Source: Pseudanabaena sp. (lineage in GTDB: Bacteria; Cyanobacteriota; Cyanobacteriia; Pseudanabaenales; Pseudanabaenaceae). From it: DNA of 64,000 nt. How positions within the stretch are numbered: the first letter of the stretch is position 1; each line of letters starts with the position of its first letter. Of the stretch, positions 19,056 to 28,655 are shown one piece after another. Position numbers and translations under genes: made by a program. The notes beneath the pieces were generated by a model. It had not been told where the DNA came from. It searched no databases and saw only the letters and a list, made by a program, of their open reading frames with translations. Location: the NCBI GenBank assembly GCA_003249035.1, contig QBMK01000013.1:1-64000 (forward strand), given 5' to 3'.

Positions 19056-20443
19056 CCCATTTATTCGATCCACCCACGCCAAACTTGCCAGAGATTCCCG
19101 ATCCTCACCATGCTGATAATCATGAGAACAATGGCAATACTGAGGTAAATCCTGAATTGCTAAATGATTCATTGCCAACCGATTCAAAGTCGGTTCTTCG
19201 CAATCCTAATTTTTTATCACTTTGGACTGGACAGGTATTTTCGCAGATTGCAGACAAAATTTTTTTAGTACTCGTAATTGCGATCGTTTCTACACAATTT
19301 CAGCATGAGGGCGAAACGATTAGCGGTTGGGTCTCCGCAGTCATGGTGTCATTCACAATTCCCGCGATTTTATTTGGCTCGATCGCTGGCGTATATGTGG
19401 ATCGTTGGAATAAGAAAACAGTTTTAGTTAGCTCCAATATTCTGCGTGGAGTATTGGTTCTCAGCATTCCCTTGCTACTCTGGGTTACAAGAAACAGCGT
19501 GCTACCTTGGGGTGCACCGACTGGCTTTTGGGGGTTACTATGCATTACTTTTCTGGTCTCTACCTTCACGCAGTTTTTCACCCCTGCCGAGCAATCAGCG
19601 ATTACTCTAGTAGTCGAGAGACCAAAGTTATTGTCGGCAAATTCGCTCTACACAACCACGATCATGGGGGCATTAATCTTAGGTTTTGCCCTAGGCGAAC
19701 CCCTTTTAGCCCTATCCGATCATCTTTGGCATAATGTGGGTCAAGAAATTCTTGTTGGCGGAAGTTATTTAATCGCGGGTATTGTTCTGATCCTATTGAA
19801 AACAGGTGAAACCAAAGAAGATCTTCACCGTGATAGTTTTCACCTCTGGAATGACATCAAAGATGGTCTGCAATATCTTAATCATAAGAAAACTTCTTTA
19901 TCTGCACTAATTCAATTAATTTGCACCTTTTCGATCATTGCGGCGTTGACAGTACTTGCCGTGCGGTTAGCCGAAGTAATGCCCGAAATTAAATCTGAGC
20001 AGTTTGGATTTTTATTAGCAGTAGCGAGTTTGGGGATGGCGATCGGTGCAGGAATTGTCGCAAAATTAGGCGATCGCTGTAGCCGTCAATTGCTTTCTTT
20101 AATTGGCTCACTTGGGATGTCAGTATTTTTGGGGATGCTGGCGATTTTTAGCGATCGCTTTGGACTGGGGCTAATCGCGATCGCGGGTACAGGTATATTT
20201 GCTGGATTATGCGTAATTCCTATGCAGACAGTGATCCAAGAAGAAACGCCAGAGGATATGCGTGGCAAGGTCTTCGGCTTGCAAAATAATGCCGTGAATA
20301 TTGCGCTTAGTTTGCCGCTATCGGTGGCAGGCATTGCCGAATCCTATTTCGGTTTGCAGAAGGTGATTTTTGCGCTAAGTGCGATCGCGATCGCCACGGG
20401 CATCCTCACTTGGTACATTGCTAGGCAATTAGTTGAATCATAA
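19052..20443 (+). CDS. MFS transporter
   Basis: A 463-residue major facilitator protein with about 12 predicted membrane helices after a 50-residue hydrophilic N-terminus rich in Pro, Asn and His. The family motif between helices 2 and 3 appears as GVYVDRWNKKTVLV (MFS motif A, normally GxLaDrxGrkxxl), and a similar basic loop (AKLGDRCSRQLLS) appears between helices 8 and 9. This arrangement fits the DHA/Bcr or LplT-type exporters. It overlaps recO by 4 nt, which is a conserved pairing in some cyanobacteria. Substrate unknown. Confidence 0.88.
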   Translation: MTHLFDPPTPNLPEIPDPHHADNHENNGNTEVNPELLNDSLPTDSKSVLRNPNFLSLWTGQVFSQIADKIFLVLVIAIVSTQFQHEGETISGWVSAVMVSFTIPAILFGSIAGVYVDRWNKKTVLVSSNILRGVLVLSIPLLLWVTRNSVLPWGAPTGFWGLLCITFLVSTFTQFFTPAEQSAITLVVERPKLLSANSLYTTTIMGALILGFALGEPLLALSDHLWHNVGQEILVGGSYLIAGIVLILLKTGETKEDLHRDSFHLWNDIKDGLQYLNHKKTSLSALIQLICTFSIIAALTVLAVRLAEVMPEIKSEQFGFLLAVASLGMAIGAGIVAKLGDRCSRQLLSLIGSLGMSVFLGMLAIFSDRFGLGLIAIAGTGIFAGLCVIPMQTVIQEETPEDMRGKVFGLQNNAVNIALSLPLSVAGIAESYFGLQKVIFALSAIAIATGILTWYIARQLVES

Positions 20444-20450
20444 GAAGAAA

Positions 20451-20509
20451 TTAAATTCACAAAAAAATAGAGAGGCGCATCGCGCCTCTCTATTTTTTTG
20501 TGAATTTAA
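20451..20509. terminator. perfect 28-bp hairpin, atc loop
   Basis: Arms 20451-20478 and 20482-20509 are fully complementary over 28 bp around a 3 nt loop (atc), with core gagaggcgc/gcgcctctc and an A7/T7 segment within the stem. It begins 7 nt past the MFS stop; likely terminator on the plus strand and also downstream of ndhF on the minus strand. Confidence 0.8.
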
Positions 20510-20524
20510 TTTATCGGAGTTATC

Positions 20525-20566
20525 CCAATTCGCAAAAGTGTCATCACACTTTTGTGAATTGGCATT
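20525..20566 (+). repeat. C-hairpin only copy of the composite repeat
   Basis: Arms 20527-20541 (aattcgcaaaagtgt) and 20546-20560 match hairpin C of the composite repeat, with the same trailing ttgg(c/t)att sequence. Hairpins A and B are absent; the 28-bp hairpin at 20451-20509 lies in their place. Confidence 0.75.
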
Positions 20567-20569
20567 AAA

Positions 20570-22582
20570 TTAAATCGAAGTAACAATTACAAAACCAAGA
20601 ATACCAATGAAAATAACCAGAGCATAGAATTGCGCTTTACCATTTTCAAAGTACTTCAAGCCTTCGCCAGAAACTACGGTTACGAAACCAGCAAGGTTAA
20701 CCACACCATCGACGATCTTGGCATCTACTTCGAGGACTTGACGCGCCAGACGGCGGGAACCAACTACGAAGATCGCATTGTAGATTTCGTCAATGTACCA
20801 TTTGTTCTTCGATAGCTCGTAAAGAGGCTCGATTGATTTGGCGATCACACTGGGATCGATCTTCTTTTGCATATACATCAAGATTGCAAGAGAAATACCA
20901 ATCAAACCGATACCAATAGAGCTACCACCCATCAACAGAAATTCAGGGGTAAAGCCTTCAACGGGAACTTCGCTGATTGTTTCAGATGGGGCATGGATAA
21001 AGTACTCGAAGTAATTACCTAAAGGAGTCCCAACTAAACCTATCAGCATCGAAGGAATTGCCAATGTCATCAGAGGAAAAGTCATCGTAATTGGCGATTC
21101 ATGAGGCTTGTTAGCGTGATGATGTCCATGGTCATCGTCAGCTTGAGCTTCTTTACCAACAGAATTTTCGGCTTTGACCATCGCTAAAAGCTTCTTGTCA
21201 GTACCACGGAAATCACCTTCAAAGGTGGTGAAGTACATACGAAACATATAGAAAGCAGTGATCCCAGCCGTTGCAAAGCCGATCGCCCAAAGTGCAGGAT
21301 TGGCTCTGAAAGTGGAAGCGAGAATCTCATCCTTTGACCAGAAGCCAGCGAACGGAGGAATACCACTAATCGCCAGAGTCCCAATAAAAAAGGTGATCGC
21401 GGTAATTGGCATGTACTTGCGTAAGCCGCCCATCACGCGCATATCCTGAGCAACATCGGGATCATGTCCTACGACTTCTTCCATGCCATGAATGACGGAA
21501 CCAGAGCCGAGGAACATCATCGCTTTGAAGTAAGCGTGGGTCATCAGGTGGAATAAGCCTGCGCTATAAGCCCCAACGCCCATACCCATCACCATGTAAC
21601 CCAATTGGGAAACGGTGGAGTAAGCCAAGCCTTTTTTGATGTCATTTTGGGTGATCGCGATGCTTGCCCCTAGAAATGCAGTAAAGGCTCCTGTCCAAGC
21701 GATCACATTCATCACCGCAGGAATTTCCTCGAATACAGGGAACATCCGCGCAATTAGAAATACACCAGCAGCAACCATCGTCGCAGCGTGGATCAATGCA
21801 GAGATTGGTGTAGGACCTTCCATTGCGTCAGGAAGCCATACATGCAGAGGAAATTGGGCTGATTTGGCAGCGGGTCCCATGAATACAAGAATTGCAAATA
21901 GGGTGGCAAGACCAACGCTCAATGCTCCCGACTCAACTAATTCGCTAAGACGCGATCCCATTTCCGTGAATTCAAACGTACCAGTTGCCCAATACAGACC
22001 AAGTAAGCCAAGTAGTAAACCGAAGTCACCAACCCGGTTGGTGACAAAAGCCTTTTGACAAGCATCGGCAGCTCCTTTGCGATCGAACCAAAAGCCAATC
22101 AACAAATAGGAACACATACCCACAAGTTCCCAGAAGATATAAATCTGTACCAAGTTAGGACTAACGACTAAGCCCAACATGGAGGATGTGAATAAACTCA
22201 GGTAAGCATAAAATCTGACATAGCTGGGATCATGCGCCATGTAGCCATCGGTGTATATTTGCACCAAAAATGCGACTGTGGTAACGATCACGAGCATAAG
22301 AGCAGTGAGATGATCGATCACAAATCCCATGTTCAGATGAAAGCTCCCTGCTTGCGCCCACTCAAAGGTGTAGAGGTAAGGAACATGTCCTTGGATCTGA
22401 CTCCAAAGTAGGTTGATAGCCATCACCATTGCGCCGCCTGTGGCGGATACGCTGAGGACAGACCAAAGCGATCGCAGTTTGTTGGTGGATTTGTTAAAGG
22501 TAATCAGTCCTGTGCCAATAATCATTGCTGCGGCGAGTGGCAGCAAGGGAATCAGCCATGCGTATTGATATGCAAAGTCCAT
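20570..22582 (-). CDS. ndhF: NAD(P)H-quinone oxidoreductase subunit 5 (NdhF)
   Basis: Proton-pumping membrane subunit of the thylakoid NDH-1 complex, serving respiration and cyclic electron flow. The 670-residue protein has the NuoL/NdhF fold: MGPAAKSAQFPLHVWLPDAMEGPTP, ALIHAATMVAAGVFLIAR and LTHAYFKAMMFLGSG are present, with a C-terminal lateral-helix extension (about 540-670). The DDHGHHH loop near residue 480 is His-rich. It resembles respiratory NdhF1 rather than the CO2-uptake forms NdhF3/F4, judged by length and sequence and the absence of ndhD3/cupA neighbours, but this assignment is not certain. No ndhD partner is adjacent. Confidence 0.95.
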   Translation of the reverse strand: MDFAYQYAWLIPLLPLAAAMIIGTGLITFNKSTNKLRSLWSVLSVSATGGAMVMAINLLWSQIQGHVPYLYTFEWAQAGSFHLNMGFVIDHLTALMLVIVTTVAFLVQIYTDGYMAHDPSYVRFYAYLSLFTSSMLGLVVSPNLVQIYIFWELVGMCSYLLIGFWFDRKGAADACQKAFVTNRVGDFGLLLGLLGLYWATGTFEFTEMGSRLSELVESGALSVGLATLFAILVFMGPAAKSAQFPLHVWLPDAMEGPTPISALIHAATMVAAGVFLIARMFPVFEEIPAVMNVIAWTGAFTAFLGASIAITQNDIKKGLAYSTVSQLGYMVMGMGVGAYSAGLFHLMTHAYFKAMMFLGSGSVIHGMEEVVGHDPDVAQDMRVMGGLRKYMPITAITFFIGTLAISGIPPFAGFWSKDEILASTFRANPALWAIGFATAGITAFYMFRMYFTTFEGDFRGTDKKLLAMVKAENSVGKEAQADDDHGHHHANKPHESPITMTFPLMTLAIPSMLIGLVGTPLGNYFEYFIHAPSETISEVPVEGFTPEFLLMGGSSIGIGLIGISLAILMYMQKKIDPSVIAKSIEPLYELSKNKWYIDEIYNAIFVVGSRRLARQVLEVDAKIVDGVVNLAGFVTVVSGEGLKYFENGKAQFYALVIFIGILGFVIVTSI

Positions 22583-22928
22583 AGGTCGCGTTTGAACGCA
22601 AAGTTTATTGTAGAGATCCTTTTAATAAGTCAGTTTACTACAGGGCGATCGGGTGTGAAGTGTTAACCATGAGCATTGCTAATTAATTAAGTCCAAAATT
22701 TAGAAAAATTTAATTTAACTCAAGGACAAAATCGAGCAAAAGTTCCGTCATCTTCCCTTCCCAGTGAATAAGTACTTCTGAAAAAATTACCCAAACCCTT
22801 AAAGTTGCGCCCCTTCGGGGCGCAACTTTAAGGGTTTGGGTTTGTAATTAATTATGCACACCTACCTATGCTTTTTTATTGCGAGGCTAGGGCGCTAAGA
22901 TAACGTTAATCTATAAATATAAAAGCGT
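22583..22928. other. divergent promoter region with perfect hairpin
   Basis: 346 nt between the divergent ndhF and DUF3370 genes; both promoters must lie here. The only structured feature is the hairpin at 22789-22841. No coding frame is seen. Confidence 0.5.
22789..22841. repeat. perfect 25-bp hairpin, ttc loop
   Basis: Arms 22789-22813 and 22817-22841 pair perfectly over 25 bp (acccaaaccctt...gcgcccc) around loop ttc; the right end reads gggtttgggttt as at 4381. It lies between two divergent starts, where a terminator is not expected, so it shows that these hairpins are not purely terminators. Confidence 0.75.
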
Positions 22929-24347
22929 ATGTTGACGGCTTTTTTGATGTCGCTACTGACTCCGATTTCACCAGCTTTGCCATCTACTGTAACCACCAAA
23001 CTGTTGACTGAGGCAAGCTCATCTAGCAAAATCGCTCAAGCTGCTAATCAGCGCATAATTATTTTGGAGCGTCAAGAAATGCGTCCTCTTATGGGCAAAC
23101 TTGACGATGTGCCAATGTTTAATAGCAATAGTCCTGAAATCGTCCAAACAGAAGGGATTTTGCTGTCGGCTTTCCCGCCTGAAGGGATGGCACATCCTAA
23201 AGCGCATTTAAACTTTCCCTTTGAAGGACGATTCGATCTATTTACTCACCATATTTCCAAAGCGCCACCACCAGTCGATTTGCGGACTTTGTATATTGGC
23301 GCGATCGCTTATAACCCCACAGATCAACCAGTAACCATTGACACTCTACTTGGGGCAAGCTATCTTAGTCAGCCCGATGCGCCTTTCTATGATGCGCCCA
23401 ACTTTAGCTTAAATAATAATGGAGAAGTATATAGGGGACCCGGCGATCGCGCCATGCTTGATATTTTGCGCGGACGTCGGCAAGACATTTTTCCTGCTCA
23501 AATCGTGATCCCGCCAAAGCAGAGTCGGATGTTAATGAATATCCCAATCCCAGTTAAGGAATTAGATCCGCCATTAAATGGGCGATCGGGTTTATCTCGC
23601 CTACGCAGTGATGGCAAGGTTTATATCGCAACATTGGCTCTCTATGCTCGTCTTAACCCTGATGGAACGGAACGCGCTCCAAATCTCGAAGAATGGGAAA
23701 ACATCCTCAAGAATGGAGAACTCTCTAAGCCTCGTGATGTTGTACCAACACCGCCAGATTTGACAGAAGGACGATTTGAATATAGCCGAGTCGCTGGCGT
23801 ACAACTTGGTTCCCAATGGTTTGGGAACTTAACTGATAAAGATAGTACGGATCTTGCTATTCCTAAATCTGGTGAATCCTATTCCTATGGCTTGAGTCTA
23901 TTGCAATATGGCACAATGGGGACGGGACAAGTCCAAACTGCTCCTCTGAAAGTCCGCTATCCTGATACGGCATATTCTGCTCATGGCAATTACGGCGTGC
24001 AGTATAACTTGACGATGCCACTGCATAACCCAACTAACGAAACTCAAACTGTCGTTCTCTCATTCCAAAATCCGATTAAATACGATAAGCCAGTGGGTGG
24101 ACTGCAATTTTTTGAACCATTGCCTGATGATGTGTTTTTTCGAGGTTCTGTTCGAGTTAGGTTTCGCGATGACAGAGGCTTAGCTCAAACTCGATATGTG
24201 CATTTAATGTTGCGTCGTGGCGAACGGGGTAAGTCTTTGGTCACTCTGACAATGCCTCCGGGCGATCGCCGCGTTGTCCAGTTTGATTTCCTCTATCCTG
24301 CCGATGCTACTCCACCTCAGGTTTTGACGGTGACGACTAAGCCTTGA
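22929..24347 (+). CDS. DUF3370 secreted protein
   Basis: A 472-residue protein of the cyanobacterial DUF3370 family, function unknown. The N-terminus has a hydrophobic segment (about 1-17) and SSSKIAQAANQ near 30-40, consistent with export to the periplasm or outer membrane. Diagnostic stretches are RPLMGKLDDVPMFNSNSPE, EGILLSAFPPEGMAHPKAHLNFPF and GRFDLFTHHI, then a C-terminal beta-rich half with NYGVQYNLTMPLHNPT. Full length. It stands alone between ndhF (divergent) and a glycosyltransferase gene 85 nt downstream. An envelope or exopolysaccharide link is only suggested by that neighbour. Confidence 0.85.
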   Translation: MLTAFLMSLLTPISPALPSTVTTKLLTEASSSSKIAQAANQRIIILERQEMRPLMGKLDDVPMFNSNSPEIVQTEGILLSAFPPEGMAHPKAHLNFPFEGRFDLFTHHISKAPPPVDLRTLYIGAIAYNPTDQPVTIDTLLGASYLSQPDAPFYDAPNFSLNNNGEVYRGPGDRAMLDILRGRRQDIFPAQIVIPPKQSRMLMNIPIPVKELDPPLNGRSGLSRLRSDGKVYIATLALYARLNPDGTERAPNLEEWENILKNGELSKPRDVVPTPPDLTEGRFEYSRVAGVQLGSQWFGNLTDKDSTDLAIPKSGESYSYGLSLLQYGTMGTGQVQTAPLKVRYPDTAYSAHGNYGVQYNLTMPLHNPTNETQTVVLSFQNPIKYDKPVGGLQFFEPLPDDVFFRGSVRVRFRDDRGLAQTRYVHLMLRRGERGKSLVTLTMPPGDRRVVQFDFLYPADATPPQVLTVTTKP

Positions 24348-24432
24348 AGTTGCGATCGGACTGAAAGTAGAGCTTATAAAAAACCTACTCTCTCTGTCGT
24401 AATAAAATGATAAATTGATGATTTAGCTGTAT

Positions 24433-25176
24433 TTGGAGAATATTATTTTGCGTGAGTTTGCGGTCCTTGGTATGCCCGTTCATATCCATGAGAACTATAG
24501 AGATTGGCTAGTGCAAAGATTGCAAGCCAATCAGGGCGTTCATGTCGTGACGCTGAATGCAGAAATGACAATGCAAGCGCGCAAAAATCCTGATTTGGCT
24601 AAAGTCATTCAAAAAGCTGAGTTAGTTGTACCAGATGGAGCTGGTATTGTGTTGTATCTGCGATCACAAGGTGAAAAAATCAATCGCTGCCCAGGGATCG
24701 AACTATCCGAGCAAGTTGTGCAAATCGCGGCTGAAAAGCAATGGCCAATCTTTTTGATTGGTGGCGCTCCTAATGTTGTCGATACTGTGGTAGATGTGTG
24801 GAAACAAAAATGGGCAGATATTGCGATCGCGGGAACCCATCATGGTTATTTTGATGATGTACTAGAGCAACAAGTCTGCGAACAGTTGCAAAGCTCTCAA
24901 CCCAAGCTAATCCTTGTTGGTTTGGGTGTACCTCGCCAAGAGTTATGGATTCAGAAATATCGCCATCTTTGTCCTAATGCTGTGTGGATTGGGGTAGGTG
25001 GAAGCCTTGATATTTGGGCTGGCACAAAAACTCGTGCCCCTGAATGGTTTAGCAAAAATAATCTAGAGTGGCTATATCGTCTTTATCAGGAACCTTGGCG
25101 ATGGAAAAGAATGCTCTCTCTTCCCCATTTTGTCTGGTGTGTTACTAAAGAGTCTTTACTAAAAACAAAAAATTAG
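24433..25176 (+). CDS. WecG/TagA/CpsF family glycosyltransferase
   Basis: A 247-residue GT26-family enzyme that adds N-acetylmannosamine-type sugars to lipid-linked intermediates of exopolysaccharide or wall polymers. The hallmarks are LNAEMTMQAR (about 36-45), the catalytic-loop VVPDGAGIVLYLR (about 60-72), GLGVPRQELWIQK and GVGGSLDIWAG. The frame opens with TTG at 24433; a second TTG at 24448 has GGAG nine bases before it and may be the real start (LREFAVLGMPV). No ATG fits the N-terminus other than the internal one at Met14. It is the only polysaccharide gene in the area. Confidence 0.9.
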   Translation: MENIILREFAVLGMPVHIHENYRDWLVQRLQANQGVHVVTLNAEMTMQARKNPDLAKVIQKAELVVPDGAGIVLYLRSQGEKINRCPGIELSEQVVQIAAEKQWPIFLIGGAPNVVDTVVDVWKQKWADIAIAGTHHGYFDDVLEQQVCEQLQSSQPKLILVGLGVPRQELWIQKYRHLCPNAVWIGVGGSLDIWAGTKTRAPEWFSKNNLEWLYRLYQEPWRWKRMLSLPHFVWCVTKESLLKTKN

Positions 25177-25245
25177 CCTCTATTAAGCTAGAAAAGTATT
25201 TTGTCACTTTTGCGAAGCTGAAGGTAGCGGATGTTTTTAATGAAT

Positions 25246-25278
25246 TACCCCGCCGCAAGCGGACGGGGTATCAAATTC
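25246..25278. repeat. bulged hairpin resembling an IS200/IS605 end
   Basis: gaattaccccg...cggggta..aattc: a 7 bp outer GC stem with inner ccgc/gcgg and one unpaired A, followed by an AT-rich tract and a second ggggtat at about 25314. Subterminal hairpins of this form occur at the ends of IS200/IS605 elements in cyanobacteria. No transposase is present, so at most this is a relic. Confidence 0.3.
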
Positions 25279-25335
25279 TTTTTTACTAGAATATACTCAC
25301 ACCGCACAGCGATGGGGTATTTACCCTCTTAGTTC

Positions 25336-25368
25336 AATAAAAGGGGGCGCTTAGCGCCCCCTTTTATT
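25336..25368. terminator. bidirectional hairpin, tta loop
   Basis: Perfect 15 bp stem (aataaaagggggcgc and complement) around loop tta with flanking A and T runs. It lies between the convergent glycosyltransferase and gyrA genes, 31 nt past the gyrA stop on the minus strand, and can terminate both. Confidence 0.85.
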
Positions 25369-25399
25369 TTTTAGCCTGCACTTGAGTGCAAGGCTTTTC

Positions 25400-28096
25400 T
25401 TAGGCTTCAGTATCTCCGTCTAATTCCTCAACTTCTGATACTTCTACTGCTGATGCTTCGACAACTACTTCAACAGCATTTACCAATCCATCACCGTTTT
25501 GAATTTCCACTTCTTCGATTTCTTCTTCCAATGCAGGCGGAACCAGAGTAGCACCAACGATCGCATCGGAGGAATCGAGTCTTTGGAGTCGGACACCTCT
25601 CGCAGTGCGAGACTGACAGGCGATCGCATCGGTAGATTGCCGCATGACGATACCGCGACTGGTGACGATCATAAGTTCATTCTTTTCATCAACTAAACAC
25701 AGTGAAGCCAGTTGATCTTGTCCAGATTTGAACTTGGTGACACGCAAGCCTTTACCAGCACGTTTTTGAATACGGAACTGACTAACAGGAACACGCTTAC
25801 CATAGCCGCCTCTGGTTACGACTAGCACCCAAGGTCCTTGAGCTTTTTCGTTTTCAACCTCGGTAGTCTCAGATTCTAGATTCTCATCTTCATTGACCAT
25901 TACCGTCAAATCAATATCTTCTTCAGAACTTTCAACTTCCTCGATTTCTGCCAAACCAGCAGGAATAATGTCCATACTCACGATCAAATCATCGCCAGTC
26001 AGACGCATCGATCGCACACCACGAGTATCGCGTCCCATCGGACGTAATTGCTCATGGTCGGTACGGAAGCGGATGGACATGCCTTGACGCGAACCGACGA
26101 TGATGGTGTTGTCGGCTTTGGCACGGCGCACCCAGCGGAGTAAATCACCTTCTTCTAAGGCGATCGCAATTAGACCATTGGAGCGAATATTCGCGAAGGC
26201 AGGAAGCTTGGTTTTCTTGATATAGCCACCAGCAGTGAGCATGACCAGATATTCATCTTCACTAAACTCGCTGATCGGTAAAACTGTAGTGATTTTTTCG
26301 TCAGATGCGATCGGTAATAGCTGTACGACAGCAGTACCGCGGGCAGCACGACCAGACTCGGGAACCTCGTATGCCTTGACTCCATAAACTTTGCCGCGAT
26401 CCGTAAAGAAGAGAACTTTGTCATGACTGCGACAAGCAAAGAAATGAGCGATCGCATCATCATCTTTGACGTTGGCGCTAGCTTTACCGCGTGTAGCACG
26501 ATGTTGAGCCGTGAAAGTATCAACAGGCATCCGTTTGACATAGCCTTGCTCTGTCACCATCACAATCGTTTCGCGATTGGCAATCAAGTCGGCAGTATCG
26601 ATATCGCCTTCATTGGGCAGAATGCGCGAGCGACGCGGGGTCGTAAATTCGGCTTTGATTGCTTCCAATTCTTCACGGGTAATCGTGAGAATGCGATCGC
26701 GATTGGCGAGAATATGTTGCAAATCGGCAATTTTAGCGACTAATTGATCGTGCTCGTCATGAATCTTATCAGCATCTTGAGCAGTCAAGCGGCGCAACTG
26801 CATCGCCAAAATTGCATCGGCTTGCGCTTCTGAAAGTCCATAGCTTTCAATCAATCCCAACTTCGCAGAACTGCTATCATCAGCCGCCCGAATTAGGGCA
26901 ATCACCGCATCTAGATGATTGAGCGCAATTAATAAACCTTGCAATAAATGATCGCGTTCTTCCGCTTTACGCAGTTCGTACTGAGTGCGGCGCGTAATTA
27001 CTTCATAACGGAAATCGAGAAATACTTGCAGAGCGTTGCGAAGCGTTAGCGTAATTGGTTCGCCATCTACCAGCGCCAACATATTGCAACTGAAATTCGA
27101 TTGCAGAGGTGTGGATTTGTAAAGATTATTTAACACCACTCTTGGATAGGCATCGCGTTTGAGTTCGATTACCAAACGCATACCATCGCGATCGCTTTCA
27201 TCACGAATGTCAGAAATGCCATCAATTTTCTTCTCATTGACCATTTCCGCAATGCGTTCGATCAGCGCGGCTTTATTAGTTTGGTAAGGCATTTCCGTGA
27301 TAATAATCGCCTCACGATCCTGCCGTCCAGAAGCCGAAATTGTCTCAAAGCTAGCCACTGCCCGCATAGTCACAGAGCCTCGCCCCGTCGTATAGGTTTC
27401 GCGAGCGCCATCGGTTCCTAAAATCAAAGCACCTGTGGGGAAGTCAGGACCTGGAATATATTGCATCAATTCCAAATCCGTCAGCATCGGATCGGCAATC
27501 AGCGCCACTAAGCCATCTACCAACTCGCCCAAGTTGTGCGGTGGAATGTTTGTCGCCATCCCCACGGCGATCCCTGAAGATCCATTTAGCAACAATTGGG
27601 GGATTCTGGCAGGCAATACTAGTGGCTCTTGCTGCGAACCGTCATAGTTATCGCCAAAGTTAACCGTATCGCGCTCGATATCCTGAATCAGCCCGAACTG
27701 TGAGATGCGGGTCAGCCGACATTCGGTATATCGCATCGCAGCGGCGGGGTCATTATCGACCGAGCCAAAGTTGCCATGTCCATCGACCATGCGATCGCGC
27801 ATCGAAAAGTCCTGCGCCATCCGTACCAGTGCTTCATACACTGCGGTGTCGCCGTGGGGGTGATATTTACCGATTACGTCACCAACCACACGGGCGCATT
27901 TCCGAAACGGGCGATCGGCGGTCATGCCCAACTCATGCATAGCGAAGAGAATGCGGCGATGTACTGGCTTGAGTCCATCGCGGGCATCGGGCAGGGCGCG
28001 ACCGACGATCACGCTCATTGCATACTCCAGATACGATCGCGACATTTCGCCGCGCAGGTCTGTTGGAATAATCCGATCTTCTAAGATATCAGTCAT
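25400..28096 (-). CDS. gyrA: DNA gyrase / topoisomerase IV subunit A
   Basis: DNA-breakage subunit of a type IIA topoisomerase. Start is placed at the ATG at 28094-28096 ([14 protein letters not shown]); the open frame runs 20 codons further but without family sequence. That gives 898 residues. The catalytic Tyr123 is in AAMRYTE, preceded by [10 protein letters not shown], with Thr84 where E. coli GyrA has Ser83. The C-terminal beta-pinwheel follows; its GyrA box is the degenerate QHRATRGKA rather than QRRGGKG, and an acidic insertion (about 720-755) and acidic tail are present. Cyanobacteria carry two GyrA-like paralogues, so GyrA versus ParC is not fully settled. gyrB is not adjacent. Confidence 0.93.
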   Translation of the reverse strand: MTDILEDRIIPTDLRGEMSRSYLEYAMSVIVGRALPDARDGLKPVHRRILFAMHELGMTADRPFRKCARVVGDVIGKYHPHGDTAVYEALVRMAQDFSMRDRMVDGHGNFGSVDNDPAAAMRYTECRLTRISQFGLIQDIERDTVNFGDNYDGSQQEPLVLPARIPQLLLNGSSGIAVGMATNIPPHNLGELVDGLVALIADPMLTDLELMQYIPGPDFPTGALILGTDGARETYTTGRGSVTMRAVASFETISASGRQDREAIIITEMPYQTNKAALIERIAEMVNEKKIDGISDIRDESDRDGMRLVIELKRDAYPRVVLNNLYKSTPLQSNFSCNMLALVDGEPITLTLRNALQVFLDFRYEVITRRTQYELRKAEERDHLLQGLLIALNHLDAVIALIRAADDSSSAKLGLIESYGLSEAQADAILAMQLRRLTAQDADKIHDEHDQLVAKIADLQHILANRDRILTITREELEAIKAEFTTPRRSRILPNEGDIDTADLIANRETIVMVTEQGYVKRMPVDTFTAQHRATRGKASANVKDDDAIAHFFACRSHDKVLFFTDRGKVYGVKAYEVPESGRAARGTAVVQLLPIASDEKITTVLPISEFSEDEYLVMLTAGGYIKKTKLPAFANIRSNGLIAIALEEGDLLRWVRRAKADNTIIVGSRQGMSIRFRTDHEQLRPMGRDTRGVRSMRLTGDDLIVSMDIIPAGLAEIEEVESSEEDIDLTVMVNEDENLESETTEVENEKAQGPWVLVVTRGGYGKRVPVSQFRIQKRAGKGLRVTKFKSGQDQLASLCLVDEKNELMIVTSRGIVMRQSTDAIACQSRTARGVRLQRLDSSDAIVGATLVPPALEEEIEEVEIQNGDGLVNAVEVVVEASAVEVSEVEELDGDTEA

Positions 28097-28310
28097 ACGC
28101 CTACTCAAATTCTCCTTGCATTGCTTGGCAGTGCTTGCCCCGTGTGATCTAGGCAATTCTTACTAAGTGTCTTTACTATTATAAGACTTGACGGGGTTGC
28201 AAGGTACTTAACTGAGTAACACAAGCCCAATAAATCTGCCAATTGCTCTTTTGTAATATCAGCATTACGCAAAATCGCTGTTTTATGGTGGATATGTTTG
28301 CCAAGTTGCT

Positions 28311-28448
28311 TTAATCTACGCGATCGCTTTCTAAATTTTGCCAATATATAATCATCTCATCGTTACGACTGTTGACAATGCCGAGACATTCTATGCGATC
28401 AAGGTTTTCAGAGATGGCGGCTTTGTTGGTTTTATTAGCATTTTTAAA
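28311..28448 (-). pseudogene. possible gene remnant of about 45 codons
   Basis: An open stretch between two stops on the minus strand reads ...NKAAISENLDRIECLGIVNS then RNDEMIIYWQNLESDRVD and a stop. Amino-acid composition looks like real protein and not like random AT-rich DNA, but there is no start codon before the Met close to its end. A second minus-strand frame overlapping its end (28105-28344) has an HTH-like ITKEQLADLLGL. Together they could be the broken pieces of one small regulatory gene. The family is not recognised. Confidence 0.3.
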
Positions 28449-28585
28449 TTAAACAGCGATCGCATCGGTTGTCCTTTCGCTGTTGCAGTTTAGCTTGCGG
28501 TCGCAGATGGCAGCGATTTAGTCTCTGGAGTGTTTGGGAAAGGTTTTTCTGTGGGCGATCACAACTTCTTCGATCGCCCACAAAA

Positions 28586-28632
28586 AAACAAAGAGTATGG
28601 TTAACTTAATGAATTATCCATACTCTTTGTTT
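28586..28632 (-). terminator. pheT terminator hairpin
   Basis: A 15 bp perfect stem (28586-28600 with 28618-28632; aaacaaagagtatgg) and 17 nt loop, 24 nt past the pheT stop on the minus strand. A second 11 bp stem, tgtgggcgatc at 28550-28560 with 28572-28582, follows at once. Confidence 0.7.
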
Positions 28633-28655
28633 AAACCGATTGCCTTAACAAAACA

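Larger units (their letters stand above)
28097..28655. other. 559-nt gap: gyrA leader, gene remnant, terminator
   Basis: Holds the gyrA promoter region, a short frame fragment with coding character (28311-28448, minus), and two hairpins at 28550-28582 and 28586-28632. No intact gene is seen. Confidence 0.5.

Noticed and set aside
28105-28344. 79-codon minus-strand frame upstream of gyrA
   Set aside because: Overlaps the gyrA 5' extension and the gene fragment in another frame; an HTH-like stretch is visible but the remainder has no coherent protein pattern, so it is not called as an intact gene.
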